From: PHAA01 sp964457945
GTDB lineage: Bacteria > Bacillota > Syntrophomonadia > Syntrophomonadales > Syntrophomonadaceae
Length of the DNA stretch: 64,000 nucleotides
Reading direction: 5' to 3'
NCBI GenBank assembly: GCA_964457945.1
Contig: CAYWFX010000005.1
Span: 62,001-126,000 of the forward strand
The position numbers were made by a program, and so were the translations under genes. Positions 51,126-60,439 of this stretch are shown in pieces; position 1 is the first letter of the stretch; each line of letters opens with the position of its first letter. Below the pieces are notes generated by a model. The model saw only the letters and a list, made by a program, of their open reading frames with translations. It was not told the DNA's origin and did no database searches.

Positions 51126-52670
51126 ATGGGTACAGCCAAAACCATTATGATTCAGGGAACTTCCTCAAATGTTGGCAAAAGCTTATTATGTACTGCTCTG
51201 TGCCGAATTTTTACGGACGATGGCTTTTATACAGCCCCCTTTAAAGCGCAAAATATGGCGCTCAATTCTGCTGTCACCGGAGACGGGGGGGAAATCGGCA
51301 GGGCGCAGGCAGAACAGGCAGAAGCAGCAGGGATCATACCTGATGTCAGGATGAACCCGATCCTGTTAAAACCCAAAGGTGATATGGTGGCACAGGTCAT
51401 CGTACGGGGAAGGCCAATCGGGGATTTATCAGCCAGCGACTATCGCAATCACTGTATCCCGACCCTCATTCCAGTAGTTCAGGATTGTATTGACCAGCTT
51501 AAAAATGAGTTTGAAGTCTTGGTGATTGAAGGGGCTGGGAGTCCTGCGGAAGTTAACCTGAAGGATCGCGATATCGTTAATATGAAAACCGCTGAAATGG
51601 CGGATGCCCCAGTTTTGTTGGTGGCGGACATTGATAGGGGCGGGGTGTTTGCCGCACTTATCGGCACACTGGAACTCCTGGAAGAACATGAGCGACTTAG
51701 GGTGAAGGGATTCATCATTAATAAATTCCGCGGAGACCTGGACTTATTAAAGCCGGGTTTGGACTTTCTTGAGCAGCGGACCGGGATTCCTGTTTTAGGA
51801 GTGGTTCCGTATTTACACGATCACGGCATTGAAGAAGAGGATTCGGTATGTCTTGCGGACATGAAAAGATATGGCAGTGAGTCTGACCCAATTCAGATCG
51901 CGGTGGTTCAGTTTCCGAGAATCTCTAACTTCACTGATCTGCGCCCCTTTTTTCATTTACCGGATACCTGCCTGCGCATGGTGAAAGCTGGAGAGCCAAT
52001 CGGTTCAGCAGATATCATCATCCTGCCGGGTACGAAGAATACCATTCTGGATCTGCTGTATCTAAAGGAAGCTGGATATGATCAGGAAATACAGGCATTG
52101 GCTGCAGGTGGGGCCTATATTGCAGGGATATGTGGGGGATATCAAATGATGGGTCAGCAATTACTTGACCCAGAAGGCAGTGAGGCTGGTTTGGGAGCGC
52201 AGACCGGTTTGAGACTTTTGCCGGTCACTACAAGCTATTCCACAAGCAAAGCGACGCATCAGGTACAAGCGGAATTGAAAGATGCGCCTGGCTTTTGGCA
52301 TACGATTGCGGGACAGAGGGTGCATGGGTATGAAATCCATAGCGGTCAAAGCGAGGTTTTGAACGCCGCCAATGCTTTACTGGCGATACATTTGCGTTCT
52401 GGTGTGGAAGCCACCGCGCCAGATGGTACGACTAGTGAAAATGGCAAAGTTTTCGGGACTCATTTGCATGGCTTTTTTGATAATCCTGCGGTGCTGCTAG
52501 CCTTCATCAATGCGGTTCGCCAGGAAAAGGGACTTCCTTTTTTAGAAGAAGCTAACCTTCAGGTGCTCAAACAGAGGCAAGAGCGCTTTGAAAGATTGGC
52601 CCAAACGGTGAGAACTAATATCGACATGGAAAAAGTCTTTGCCATTATGGGCATAGAAGGACGTCAGTGA
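51126..52670 (+). CDS. cbiP: cobyric acid synthase
   Basis: A 514-aa glutamine amidotransferase that amidates four side chains of adenosylcobyrinate diamide. The N-terminal dethiobiotin-synthetase-like ATPase domain has IMIQGTSSNVGKSLLCTALC, FKAQNMALNS and LVADIDRGGVFAALIGTLEL. The glutaminase domain has GAYIAGICGGYQMMGQQL with the nucleophile Cys and GTHLHGFFDNPAVL near the end. AGAAGGAGG precedes ATG 51126. An 86-base gap after cbiC without a terminator suggests continued co-transcription. Confidence 0.96.
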   Translation: MGTAKTIMIQGTSSNVGKSLLCTALCRIFTDDGFYTAPFKAQNMALNSAVTGDGGEIGRAQAEQAEAAGIIPDVRMNPILLKPKGDMVAQVIVRGRPIGDLSASDYRNHCIPTLIPVVQDCIDQLKNEFEVLVIEGAGSPAEVNLKDRDIVNMKTAEMADAPVLLVADIDRGGVFAALIGTLELLEEHERLRVKGFIINKFRGDLDLLKPGLDFLEQRTGIPVLGVVPYLHDHGIEEEDSVCLADMKRYGSESDPIQIAVVQFPRISNFTDLRPFFHLPDTCLRMVKAGEPIGSADIIILPGTKNTILDLLYLKEAGYDQEIQALAAGGAYIAGICGGYQMMGQQLLDPEGSEAGLGAQTGLRLLPVTTSYSTSKATHQVQAELKDAPGFWHTIAGQRVHGYEIHSGQSEVLNAANALLAIHLRSGVEATAPDGTTSENGKVFGTHLHGFFDNPAVLLAFINAVRQEKGLPFLEEANLQVLKQRQERFERLAQTVRTNIDMEKVFAIMGIEGRQ

Positions 52671-52671
52671 A

Positions 52672-53610
52672 ATGGGAAGAATAATCTTGTTGGCACTGTT
52701 CCTTGATCTTCTCATCGGTGATCCTCGCTGGTTTCCACACCCGGTAGTAATTATGGGCAAAATTATTCATGTCAGCGAGACAAGGATTCTCCGAGCAATT
52801 AAAAATCCTAAGGCCCTCAAGGGCGCAGGTATTATCCTGGCAGTGCTCGTGGTTGCCGGCAGTTATGGATTCTTTAGGGGATTGATCTGGTTGGCTTATC
52901 ATTACAATACTAATTTGGGCCTAGTCCTCAGTATTTTCATCATGAGTCAGGCCTTGTCAGTTAATAGTCTGTATCAACATGCAATGGCTGTCCTTCGGCC
53001 TTTGTCCAACGGAGATCTCCCGCTGGCCAGGGTAAAACTATCCATGATAGTAGGCCGAGACACAGAAGACTTGGATGAGGCTCAAATTGTTCGCGCGGTG
53101 GTGGAAACCGTAGCTGAGAATACGGTTGACGGCATCATTTCGCCACTATTCTATGGCTTCATCGGGGGCCCGGCACTGGCGATGGCTTATAAAGCCGTGA
53201 ACACCCTGGATTCGATGGTGGGTTACAAAAACGAAAAATACCGCCATCTGGGTTGGGCATCTGCCCGACTGGATGACGTTGCGAATTATCTTCCTGCCAG
53301 GCTGGTTGCAATCCTGTTCCTAAGCATTGCTCCCTTTACCCAGGGTGGTTTTAAGCAGGTCTGGCAGACCCTGTTGAGAGATGCAGGAAAACATCCTAGT
53401 CCCAACAGCGGCCTTCCCGAAGCGGCTGTCGCCGGCGCACTGGGAATTCAACTGGGAGGGCAAAACAGTTATCACGGGGTGCCGGAAAGCAGAGCCCTGA
53501 TTGGCAGATCAGAGCATCCCCTGGAAATGAAAAACATAAGAGCAACACTAGTGTTGATGTTGGTGGTGACTTTTGAGATGGTTGGATTGGTGACGCTCTT
53601 CGGATGGTAA
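52672..53610 (+). CDS. cbiB: adenosylcobinamide-phosphate synthase
   Basis: A 312-aa membrane protein that attaches (R)-1-amino-2-propanol phosphate to adenosylcobyric acid. It begins LFLDLLIGDPRWFPHPVVIM, has AEN in VVETVAENTVDGIISPLFYG and YKAVNTLDSMVGYKNEKYRH, and ends with PNSGLPEAAVAGALGIQLGG, all CbiB/CobD signatures, with about five membrane helices. ATG lies one base after the cbiP stop codon. Confidence 0.95.
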   Translation: MGRIILLALFLDLLIGDPRWFPHPVVIMGKIIHVSETRILRAIKNPKALKGAGIILAVLVVAGSYGFFRGLIWLAYHYNTNLGLVLSIFIMSQALSVNSLYQHAMAVLRPLSNGDLPLARVKLSMIVGRDTEDLDEAQIVRAVVETVAENTVDGIISPLFYGFIGGPALAMAYKAVNTLDSMVGYKNEKYRHLGWASARLDDVANYLPARLVAILFLSIAPFTQGGFKQVWQTLLRDAGKHPSPNSGLPEAAVAGALGIQLGGQNSYHGVPESRALIGRSEHPLEMKNIRATLVLMLVVTFEMVGLVTLFGW

Positions 53611-53636
53611 GGGGTAAGGAATAAGGAGGGAACGAA

Positions 53637-54200
53637 ATGATTCAGATTTATACCGGTGATGGCAAGGGGAAAACCACTGCGGCGTTTGGTCTGGCGATGA
53701 GAGCGGCAGGGCATGGTCTGCGGGTTCGCATCATTCAGTTTATGAAGGGCAGTACCTTCAGCGGGGAACTTTCATCGGCTGATAAATTAGGTATCGAAGT
53801 CTTTCAGTTTGGCAGAACCTGTCCTCACGCAGCAGTTATCAAAAGCGGTTTTATGGAATGCATAGAATGCGGGAGCTGCCTAATTCGGGCGACAGATATC
53901 AACGATCTGGATCGTAAGAAGATTGATATGGCTTGGCAGCTGGCACAGGACAGTGTTAATCAGGGCTCATGTGACCTTCTGATTCTAGATGAAGTGATGT
54001 CAGCCGTAAAACGGGAACTGCTATCGCTCCGAGAACTGCTCTCCTGGGTAAAGCAATTCCCACATCACCTGGAGCTGGTTTTAACCGGCCGCAATGCACC
54101 CCCGGAACTGGTGGAAATTGCAGACCTGGTATCTGAAGTGAGGAAAATAAAGCATCCCTATGAGAAAGAAATTCGCGGTCGGCGGGGGATTGAGTATTAG
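53637..54200 (+). CDS. cobO: cob(I)yrinic acid a,c-diamide adenosyltransferase (BtuR/CobO type)
   Basis: A 187-aa ATP:corrinoid adenosyltransferase. The P-loop IYTGDGKGKTTAAFGLAMRA is at the N-terminus, IIQFMKG follows, and LLILDEVMSAVKRELLSLRE plus LVLTGRNAPPELVEIADLVS are the family's later motifs. It forms the Co-C bond to 5'-deoxyadenosine before the cbiP step. A cysteine set CIECGSC near residue 78 is not universal in the family and could bind metal. GGAGGG precedes the ATG. Confidence 0.93.
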   Translation: MIQIYTGDGKGKTTAAFGLAMRAAGHGLRVRIIQFMKGSTFSGELSSADKLGIEVFQFGRTCPHAAVIKSGFMECIECGSCLIRATDINDLDRKKIDMAWQLAQDSVNQGSCDLLILDEVMSAVKRELLSLRELLSWVKQFPHHLELVLTGRNAPPELVEIADLVSEVRKIKHPYEKEIRGRRGIEY

Positions 54201-54322
54201 CATGTTATGGGGTACGGACTAATGACACAACAAATGCTGTCGCCCGTATAAGGCTAGCATATTTTTTCAATGAAAAAAATGCTGCCTAAATTGATTGAAT
54301 TAGTTTAAAGAGGGGACTTGGA

Positions 54323-55396
54323 GTGATGAAAACGAAGGTGCATGGAGGTAATCTGTGGAGTGCTGCTCAGAAATATGGACTCGATCCTGAAGGATTCATA
54401 GATTTTAGTGCCAGCATCAATCCTCTGGGTCCTTCGCCGAAAGCGATAGAAGCGATTGAGCGGCATTTACATATGATCAGGCATTATCCCACTCCTACAG
54501 GCGAAGAATTAAAACCAATCCTGGGGGCTTATCTAGGGATTGATGCGGAGAATCTTGTGCTCGGAAATGGCGGTACTGAACTCATTTATCTACTGGGGAG
54601 AATGTATGGTACCCAGCGGATTCTTCTCTTGGCTCCCTGTTTTTCAGAATATGGACAGGGTCCAAATTCGCCGGAAGTCATTCGCATTCCAATTCACGTG
54701 AAAGATCACTACACACTGCCTGTAGAGCAAATTATTAATACCTTGCGGGAAGGGGACCTGCTCTTTTTGGGCAATCCCAACAATCCCACTGCCCGACTTT
54801 TTGCGGAGGAGGATTTGCTGGAAGTCCATGCTTCAGTAAAGGCAAAAAATGCACATCTGGTCATTGATGAGGCCTTTTTCGACTTCACAGGGCAACCCTC
54901 CGCATTGAGGCAAATGGCCTGCCGAGAAGATGGCCTTACTATGCTGGGTTCCTTAACCAAGTTCTTTGCCCTGCCAGGTCTGCGTATTGGCTACGCCATT
55001 GCCAAGCGAGATGCTATTGAAAAGATGGAAATGTTTTTGCCCCCTTGGCGCTTGAATAGTCTGGCACTGTGGGCAGCTGAAGCATCTTTACAGGATAAGG
55101 CCTACATCAAGCGAACCCAAATTGTGATCCCGGTGTTGCGCACGGCATTCATTCAGGCATTAAAGGAGATAGGAGGACTGCAGGTATATGAAAGTGATAC
55201 CAATTTCCTGTTGCTAAACACCTGCCGAATTAAGGTTAGTGCAGAGGATCTGCAGGCCAGGTTAGGACCAGAAGGTCTCTTAATTAGAACCTGCAATGAT
55301 TACCACGGCTTGTCTCCCTACCATTTTCGGCTGGCAGTACGGAGCCATGAGGAGAACCAGAAAATGCTGGCTAGCTTGAAGAAGCTACTTGTTTAA
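54323..55396 (+). CDS. cobD: threonine-phosphate decarboxylase-like aminotransferase
   Basis: A 357-aa fold-type I PLP enzyme of the HisC/CobD group. VHGGNLWSAAQKYGLDPEGF and DFSASINPLGPSP at the N-terminus are typical of CobD/CobC; FLGNPNNPTARLF and LVIDEAFFDFTG bind PLP, and the Schiff-base Lys is in GSLTKFFALPGLRIGYA. It should convert L-threonine phosphate to aminopropanol phosphate for the cbiB step. The start is GTG 54323 or ATG 54326, after AGGGGA. A threonine kinase gene is not seen. It ends the long cobalamin operon. Confidence 0.88.
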   Translation: MMKTKVHGGNLWSAAQKYGLDPEGFIDFSASINPLGPSPKAIEAIERHLHMIRHYPTPTGEELKPILGAYLGIDAENLVLGNGGTELIYLLGRMYGTQRILLLAPCFSEYGQGPNSPEVIRIPIHVKDHYTLPVEQIINTLREGDLLFLGNPNNPTARLFAEEDLLEVHASVKAKNAHLVIDEAFFDFTGQPSALRQMACREDGLTMLGSLTKFFALPGLRIGYAIAKRDAIEKMEMFLPPWRLNSLALWAAEASLQDKAYIKRTQIVIPVLRTAFIQALKEIGGLQVYESDTNFLLLNTCRIKVSAEDLQARLGPEGLLIRTCNDYHGLSPYHFRLAVRSHEENQKMLASLKKLLV

Positions 55397-55592
55397 AAAT
55401 TTATATGCTTTAAATCAAATTGTAGATACCTGCCGCCATTTTTGGGCGGATAGGACGGGAGCAGTATTTGACAGCAAGAAAATAAAGACCATGGTGGTTG
55501 TCGAAATGCAATATTTTGTTATACAGAGCGATTAAAATGTTAAAATGGGCTTGTTGCTTACTAAACTAAAATGTTTATGGGGAGATGTTCAT

Positions 55593-56066
55593 ATGATTAA
55601 CTTGTCCGTGCCCGGCAGGGAAATGAAAATGGAGTTAAAAAATCTGGTGCTCGATTTAAATGGCACACTTTCGCTTGATGGCATACTGGTAGAGGGTGTT
55701 GAATCAAGGGTAGCTATGTTAAAAAAAGAATTGGATATATATCTGTTAACCTCCGATACCCTGGGCTGTGGTTCCATTATAGCGGAAGAGCTGGGGATAT
55801 CCATTTTTAAAGTGGGCAGTGAGCAAGGTGGAGAAGACAAGCTCGATTTTTTAAATACAGTGGGAGCTGAAGTAACCATAGTAATTGGGAATGGTTTCAA
55901 CGATCGACTCGTTCTCGAACATGCAGCATTGTCTATTGCAGTAATAGGTGGCGAAGGATGTTGTGTTCAGGCATTACAGAAAGCAGACATCGTGGTAAAA
56001 GATATTCTCGATGCCCTCGACCTGCTCATTAAGCCATTACGCATAGTTGCAACCCTCAGGGATTAA
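55593..56066 (+). CDS. small HAD-family protein (soluble P-type-ATPase-like)
   Basis: A 157-aa HAD domain without a cap. NLVLDLNGTLSLDGILVEGV is a motif 1 in which the first Asp of DxNGT is kept, LLTSDTLG is motif 2, and VIGNGFNDRLVLEHAALSIA is the motif 3/4 metal-binding loop, matching the phosphatase domain of P-type ATPases (COG4087-like proteins). The ATG at 55593 follows GGGGAGA; the open frame begins 48 bases earlier. It stands alone between the cobalamin operon and the pst operon. Substrate unknown. Confidence 0.75.
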   Translation: MINLSVPGREMKMELKNLVLDLNGTLSLDGILVEGVESRVAMLKKELDIYLLTSDTLGCGSIIAEELGISIFKVGSEQGGEDKLDFLNTVGAEVTIVIGNGFNDRLVLEHAALSIAVIGGEGCCVQALQKADIVVKDILDALDLLIKPLRIVATLRD

Positions 56067-56230
56067 ACAAATTGAATCTCAGCACCGAGATATTTGCATA
56101 ATTTAAAGAAGAAAATACCATTAAGGAGAACCTCACTTTGCTTAGCTAAAGAAATTAGCTGCTGGGTTTTAGCCTTCTGTTTTCAGCCCATAAATCTTTT
56201 TTCAACCTAATATACACTGGCATATTATAA

Positions 56231-56258
56231 CTAACAGTTATTTTACAAATAATAATTA
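56231..56258 (+). promoter_or_regulatory. Pho-box-like direct repeats upstream of pstS
   Basis: Three hexamers, CTAACA, TTTACA and TAATTA, are spaced by exactly five bases (56231-56236, 56242-56247, 56253-56258), the layout of PhoP binding sites in Firmicutes (TTAACA-type repeats every 11 bases). They end about 70 bases before the pstS start codon. The middle hexamer is the best match and the last is weak. Confidence 0.45.
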
Positions 56259-56325
56259 TCCGTGATAGACTTAAAACACAGATTTTGGTGGAAGAAGAGG
56301 AAAAATAGGTTGAGGAGGATGAGCG

Positions 56326-57243
56326 GTGAGGGGAAAACAGTTATTAAAGGTCTTCATATTGCTGTTGGGAGTATTTTGGCTGGCAGGTTGTGGGCAGAGC
56401 AAGCAAGCGGATACCAACCAGCCCAAAGATGCTAAAGCAATCATACAATCCATTAGAATGGGCGGTTCAAGTACACTATCACCTATTGTTGCGGAATGTG
56501 CTAACAGTTTCACTGACAAATACAAGACATGGGATAAGGTTGATGCTAAATTGACTAAAGATCCGATTGTATTATTCGTTTCCACAGGCGGATCAGGATT
56601 TGGGGTAAAATCTGCCATTGATGGAACCTTTGACATAGGTCTGGTAGCCAGAGAAATCACTGCGGAAGAAAAGGCTAAAATGCCGGAAGGTAAAATCTAT
56701 AATATGGGGTCCGATGTATTAACCATAGCAGTAAATCCCCAGAATCCAGTGGTTAAAATTAAGCCAAATTTGACCCTGAATGAAATTAAGGCCATTTTTG
56801 CCGGGGAAATCAAGACCTGGAAGCAACTGGATGCGCAACTTTCTGATCGTCCTATTGTAGTGGCAGTAAGAGATGTAGGTGGAGGGGCTAGCCAGGTTTT
56901 CGATGAAAATGTTATGAAAGGCACCCCCATATGCAAGGAAGCTATTCAGATACCATCGATGGGAGCTTTGGCTAACAAGGTAATGGAAAATGTAAATGCC
57001 ATAGGTTATGTTTCTTCTGGATTGGTCAAGCAGAATAAGGACAAAATTTCCGTGCTTAGTGTAGAAGGGGTCGCTCCTACTGACGAGAATATAAACGGTG
57101 GAAAATACAAAATCGCCCGGCCATTATTAGTAATCACCAAGACGAAGCCTAGCAGCGAACAGCAACTTTTTATAGACTACCTGATGTCGGATAGCGGGCG
57201 CAAAGTGGTGGAAGAGATGGGTTACGTTCTTCCCAGCAAATAG
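56326..57243 (+). CDS. pstS: phosphate ABC transporter substrate-binding lipoprotein
   Basis: A 305-aa lipoprotein. The signal FILLLGVFWLAGCGQSK ends at Cys22, followed by a PBP-like domain with MGGSSTLSPIVAECANSFTD at the phosphate-binding start, STGGSGFGVKSAIDGTFDIG and VRDVGGGASQVFDENVMKG, the latter with the conserved R-(E/D)-x-GSGT-like phosphate contact modified to R-D-V-GGGA. It captures phosphate at the cell surface for PstCAB. GTG at 56326 follows GAGGAGGATGAGC. Expression probably responds to phosphate through the upstream repeats. Confidence 0.93.
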   Translation: MRGKQLLKVFILLLGVFWLAGCGQSKQADTNQPKDAKAIIQSIRMGGSSTLSPIVAECANSFTDKYKTWDKVDAKLTKDPIVLFVSTGGSGFGVKSAIDGTFDIGLVAREITAEEKAKMPEGKIYNMGSDVLTIAVNPQNPVVKIKPNLTLNEIKAIFAGEIKTWKQLDAQLSDRPIVVAVRDVGGGASQVFDENVMKGTPICKEAIQIPSMGALANKVMENVNAIGYVSSGLVKQNKDKISVLSVEGVAPTDENINGGKYKIARPLLVITKTKPSSEQQLFIDYLMSDSGRKVVEEMGYVLPSK

Positions 57244-57387
57244 AACCTCATAATTATTCATATAGTCCATTAAGTGGGTGGGTTTGCATAAGCCCCCCAC
57301 TGATTTTTTAGGCATAAATCATTTCCTGTAGGGCTGAATTTTTAGGACATGGACATAAAAAAATTTAAGTTAAAATGGAGCTTAATA

Positions 57388-58290
57388 ATGTTAAGAAAAA
57401 TCGCAACAAACCGCAGGGAGTTTGGGGATTGCATAACGGGAAACATGGCGGCTTTTATAGCCATTGCAAGCACGGCATTGTTTCTGGCAATTATTCTTTT
57501 TATGTGGGGGGAAAGCAGGCCGATTTGGGTTTGGCAGGGGTTTAATTTTGTTAGTGGTACGGAATGGAATCCGGTAGGCCACCCTCCGCAATTGGGTATA
57601 GCCAGTATGATAGCTGGAACGTTGTGGGTTGCTCTGGGGGCGATGATCTTAGCTGCACCGATAGGTTTTGGTTGTGCCATATTTCTAGCGGAATTTGCTC
57701 CGGCATGGCTGGCCCGCATATTAAGACCAATATTAAATATATTAACAGGTATTCCTTCGGTAGTTTATGGTTTTTTAGGGGCAGCTGTTTTGGTGAAGTT
57801 CTTCGAAAAAACTTTTAATCAGGCCAGTGGCGAATCATTGTTTTGCGCATCGTTGGTTTTATCAATTATGATCCTGCCCTACATAGTGGCTAATTCTGAA
57901 TCATCCCTGCGTGCTATTCCTGCAGAATACCGGCAGTCAGCTTTGGCCATGGGTGTGTCTCATCAGTATCTAACTATAAAGGTTTTAGTTCCGTTGGCTA
58001 AAAAGGGCATGTTGGGATCTTTGATTTTGGCTTTTGGTAGAGCAGCGGGAGAAACTATGGCGGTATTAATGCTGGCGGGAAATAATCTGCTGATGCCTAC
58101 ATCTTGGTTTGACAAGGGAGAGCCTATACCTGCCTTAATAGCCCTGGAAGTGGGCAGCGCTGAGGTGGGCAGTCCTCACTACCAGGCTCTATTCGCATCC
58201 GGACTGGTGCTAATTATTTTCATTGCAGTTATTAACCTGTTTACTAATATGCTAATGCAAACTGCGCGGAATGGGGGAAACTGGCGTTGA
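57388..58290 (+). CDS. pstC: phosphate ABC transporter permease PstC
   Basis: A membrane protein of about 300 aa with six helices and the binding-protein-dependent transport loop AAGETMAVLMLAGNNLLMPT (EAA-type). LAEFAPAWLARILRPILNIL and TGIPSVVYGFLGAAVLVKFF are PstC landmarks. I prefer the ATG at 57388, seven bases after GGAG, over the ATG at 57349 which has no well-placed site; the longer form would add 13 basic residues. It is separated from pstS by about 145 bases and overlaps the start of pstA. Confidence 0.9.
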   Translation: MLRKIATNRREFGDCITGNMAAFIAIASTALFLAIILFMWGESRPIWVWQGFNFVSGTEWNPVGHPPQLGIASMIAGTLWVALGAMILAAPIGFGCAIFLAEFAPAWLARILRPILNILTGIPSVVYGFLGAAVLVKFFEKTFNQASGESLFCASLVLSIMILPYIVANSESSLRAIPAEYRQSALAMGVSHQYLTIKVLVPLAKKGMLGSLILAFGRAAGETMAVLMLAGNNLLMPTSWFDKGEPIPALIALEVGSAEVGSPHYQALFASGLVLIIFIAVINLFTNMLMQTARNGGNWR

Positions 58291-59147
58291 TAATGAGGCG
58301 TTACCTAGATTTTGGGTGGCTTTGTCTATTCTGGGTCTCGGGGTTGTTAATACTGCTAGTCTTATCGTCTATGTTGGCATATCTCATCTGGCGCGGTGGT
58401 CCAACTTTATCCCTGGAGTTTCTAACTGCATCTCCCCGGGGAATTCCTCTGGGAGCACAGGGCGGAGTATATCCTGCCATCAAGGGCACCTTCTATTTAG
58501 TATTGATTGCGGTAGTTACTGCCGGGATACCTGGTATTATCACCGCAATATATTTAACTGAATATGGCATGCAGTCCAAGCTAAAAGGGATGGTCAATTT
58601 AACCGTGCAATGTTTGTCAGGTGTTCCCTCCATCATTACGGGGTTATTTGTTTATGCGTTCTTGGTAGTGCAAATGAAATGGGGAATGTGCCTGATGGCA
58701 GGAGGTATTGCTCTAGGCATAATGATATTACCGGTTATTGTGGTTACTACCCGAGATGCTTTCTTGGCGGTAGATAATAATTATCGCTTGTTGGGTGCTT
58801 CCCTGGGTGTGTCTCGGGGCTATATGTTTATACGGGTAATCTTGCCTCAGTCCGCACATGCTGTTTTGAGTGGACTACTACTGGCTATGGGATATGCGGC
58901 AGGGGCTACAGCTCCTATTATGGTTACCGCCGCAGTCATTTCATCTAATTCGTCGGGAGCTTGGTTTGAACCGGTAATGGCTCTGCCTTATCATTTATAT
59001 ATTTTATTTAACGAGCATATATCAATGGACAAGGCTTACGGTACGGCACTGCTCTTGGTGTTGCTGCTGCTGGTCGTGAATATTATTGCTTTATGGATAC
59101 GCAGCTGGCGAGGAAGGGATTTTTATAATGACTTTTCGCATAAATAA
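58287..59147 (+). CDS. pstA: phosphate ABC transporter permease PstA
   Basis: A 286-aa six-helix permease that pairs with PstC. GGPTLSLEFLTASPRGIPLG and QGGVYPAIKGTFYLVLIAVV near the N-terminus, YLTEYGMQ, LSGVPSIITGLFVYAFLVVQ and the coupling loop GYAAGATAPIMVTAAVISSN are typical. It starts with TTG at 58287, overlapping the pstC stop codon, or with ATG at 58293. Its 3' end overlaps pstB by 20 bases. Confidence 0.92.
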   Translation: MIMRRYLDFGWLCLFWVSGLLILLVLSSMLAYLIWRGGPTLSLEFLTASPRGIPLGAQGGVYPAIKGTFYLVLIAVVTAGIPGIITAIYLTEYGMQSKLKGMVNLTVQCLSGVPSIITGLFVYAFLVVQMKWGMCLMAGGIALGIMILPVIVVTTRDAFLAVDNNYRLLGASLGVSRGYMFIRVILPQSAHAVLSGLLLAMGYAAGATAPIMVTAAVISSNSSGAWFEPVMALPYHLYILFNEHISMDKAYGTALLLVLLLLVVNIIALWIRSWRGRDFYNDFSHK

Positions 59148-59862
59148 TTTCTATGCTTGGTTTAATAATAAATTGATTCTTGAGGATATTAACCTGGCAT
59201 TTAAAGAGAAAATGGTTACGGCTATTGTGGGACCATCAGGTTGTGGCAAAACTACTCTTTTGAGAGGTATTAATAGGACGGCGGAACTGGAGAAGGGTTT
59301 CCGGTACAGCGGAGAGATTATGCTAAACGGCGTTAATGTTTACCAAATCAGGGATGTCGGCAGTATCCGCCGTCGGATCGGTTTGGTTTTTCAGCAACCT
59401 GTAGCCTTGCCCATGAGTATAATGGAAAATGTACTATTTGGAGTAAGATATTATGGAGAGAAGAACAAGAACTGTTTGCAGGAAATTAATGAACAGTATC
59501 TGCGCAAGGCAGCCCTGTGGAATGAGGTTAAAGATAAATTAAAAAGACCAGCCAGGGAGCTTTCGGGAGGACAACTGCAAAGATTGTCCATTGCAAGAGC
59601 TATCGCCGTAAGGCCGGATGTGCTTTTGTTAGATGAACCCTGTTCCAGCTTAGATCCGAAATCTACGCATATGATTGAAGACCTCTTGGTTGATCTAGCT
59701 CAGGAACTAACCATTATTATCGTGACTCATAATCTTATTCAGGCCAAAAGAATTGCCGAGGAAACGGTTTTTATGTTGAATGGACAGGTAGTGGAAAATG
59801 GCCCCACTGAGATCATGTTTTCTAATCCCGATAAAAATGAAACCAGGGATTATTTTTTGTAG
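59128..59862 (+). CDS. pstB: phosphate ABC transporter ATP-binding protein PstB
   Basis: A 244-aa ABC ATPase. FRINNFYAWFNNKLILEDIN opens it as in PstB, Walker A is IVGPSGCGKTTLLRGINR, the Q-loop lies in GLVFQQPVALP, the signature is ARELSGGQLQRLSIARAIA, Walker B is VLLLDEPCSSLDPKST, and the switch His is in IIVTHNLIQA. ATG 59128 lies inside the end of pstA after GGAAGGGA. No phoU follows, unlike many pst operons, so signalling to a Pho kinase would need a PhoU from elsewhere. Confidence 0.94.
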   Translation: MTFRINNFYAWFNNKLILEDINLAFKEKMVTAIVGPSGCGKTTLLRGINRTAELEKGFRYSGEIMLNGVNVYQIRDVGSIRRRIGLVFQQPVALPMSIMENVLFGVRYYGEKNKNCLQEINEQYLRKAALWNEVKDKLKRPARELSGGQLQRLSIARAIAVRPDVLLLDEPCSSLDPKSTHMIEDLLVDLAQELTIIIVTHNLIQAKRIAEETVFMLNGQVVENGPTEIMFSNPDKNETRDYFL

Positions 59863-59923
59863 CCAATTCCCCTACGAATCGTCACAACGCTCCGGGACTA
59901 ATCCTGCTTCACCTAAGCTTTTT

Positions 59924-60217
59924 TCAGACTAGTCTTTGGGCGAACTTCTCATCGCTGTCTAACAGATATAGGATTCCTTCAATCAGGGAAACCAAAGCTG
60001 GAATGAAAGTCCAGCAGAATAACAGGTAAAGTATTCCCATTCCGGTCTTTCCCATATAAAACTTGTGAATACCAAAACCGCCTAATAATAAAGCTAAAAC
60101 TCCGGCCACGATGTGGTTCTTATCTGGAGCTGGGCTAAACTGTCTAACCCCGCAGCTTGGGCAAATTTCAGCTTTATCTCGAATATTGGCCCCACATTCA
60201 CGGCAAAATTTATCCAT
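59924..60217 (-). CDS. zinc-ribbon TM2-domain membrane protein
   Basis: A 97-aa protein. Residues 4-24 form a zinc ribbon (CRECGANIRDKAEICPSCGV), then a TM2 domain with two membrane helices: KNHIVAGVLALLLGGFGIHK and FYMGKTGMGILYLLFCWTF, the second linked by the GxxxHKFY-G motif. It ends in an acidic ILYLLDSDEKFAQ segment. ATG at 60217 follows GGGGGAG. TM2 proteins are common and mostly uncharacterised. It is convergent with pstB and divergent from the Rnf genes. Confidence 0.85.
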   Translation of the reverse strand: MDKFCRECGANIRDKAEICPSCGVRQFSPAPDKNHIVAGVLALLLGGFGIHKFYMGKTGMGILYLLFCWTFIPALVSLIEGILYLLDSDEKFAQRLV

Positions 60218-60439
60218 TCTATCTCCCCCTTCATTTACCAGTGAATAACATATACTTATCTATGTTATTCTGACAATAGAATATTCGCAATATTTCAAAC
60301 AATTCAACGAAATATCTGGAATTACTCCCTGTTTTGCTAATTTCTATTATATGAATTTAATAACTTTTGGTGCTGTTTTTTATCGTTATTAATAGGCAGT
60401 AAAGGGTAATATGTTCAAATGAAATATAGGCTAGCGAAA

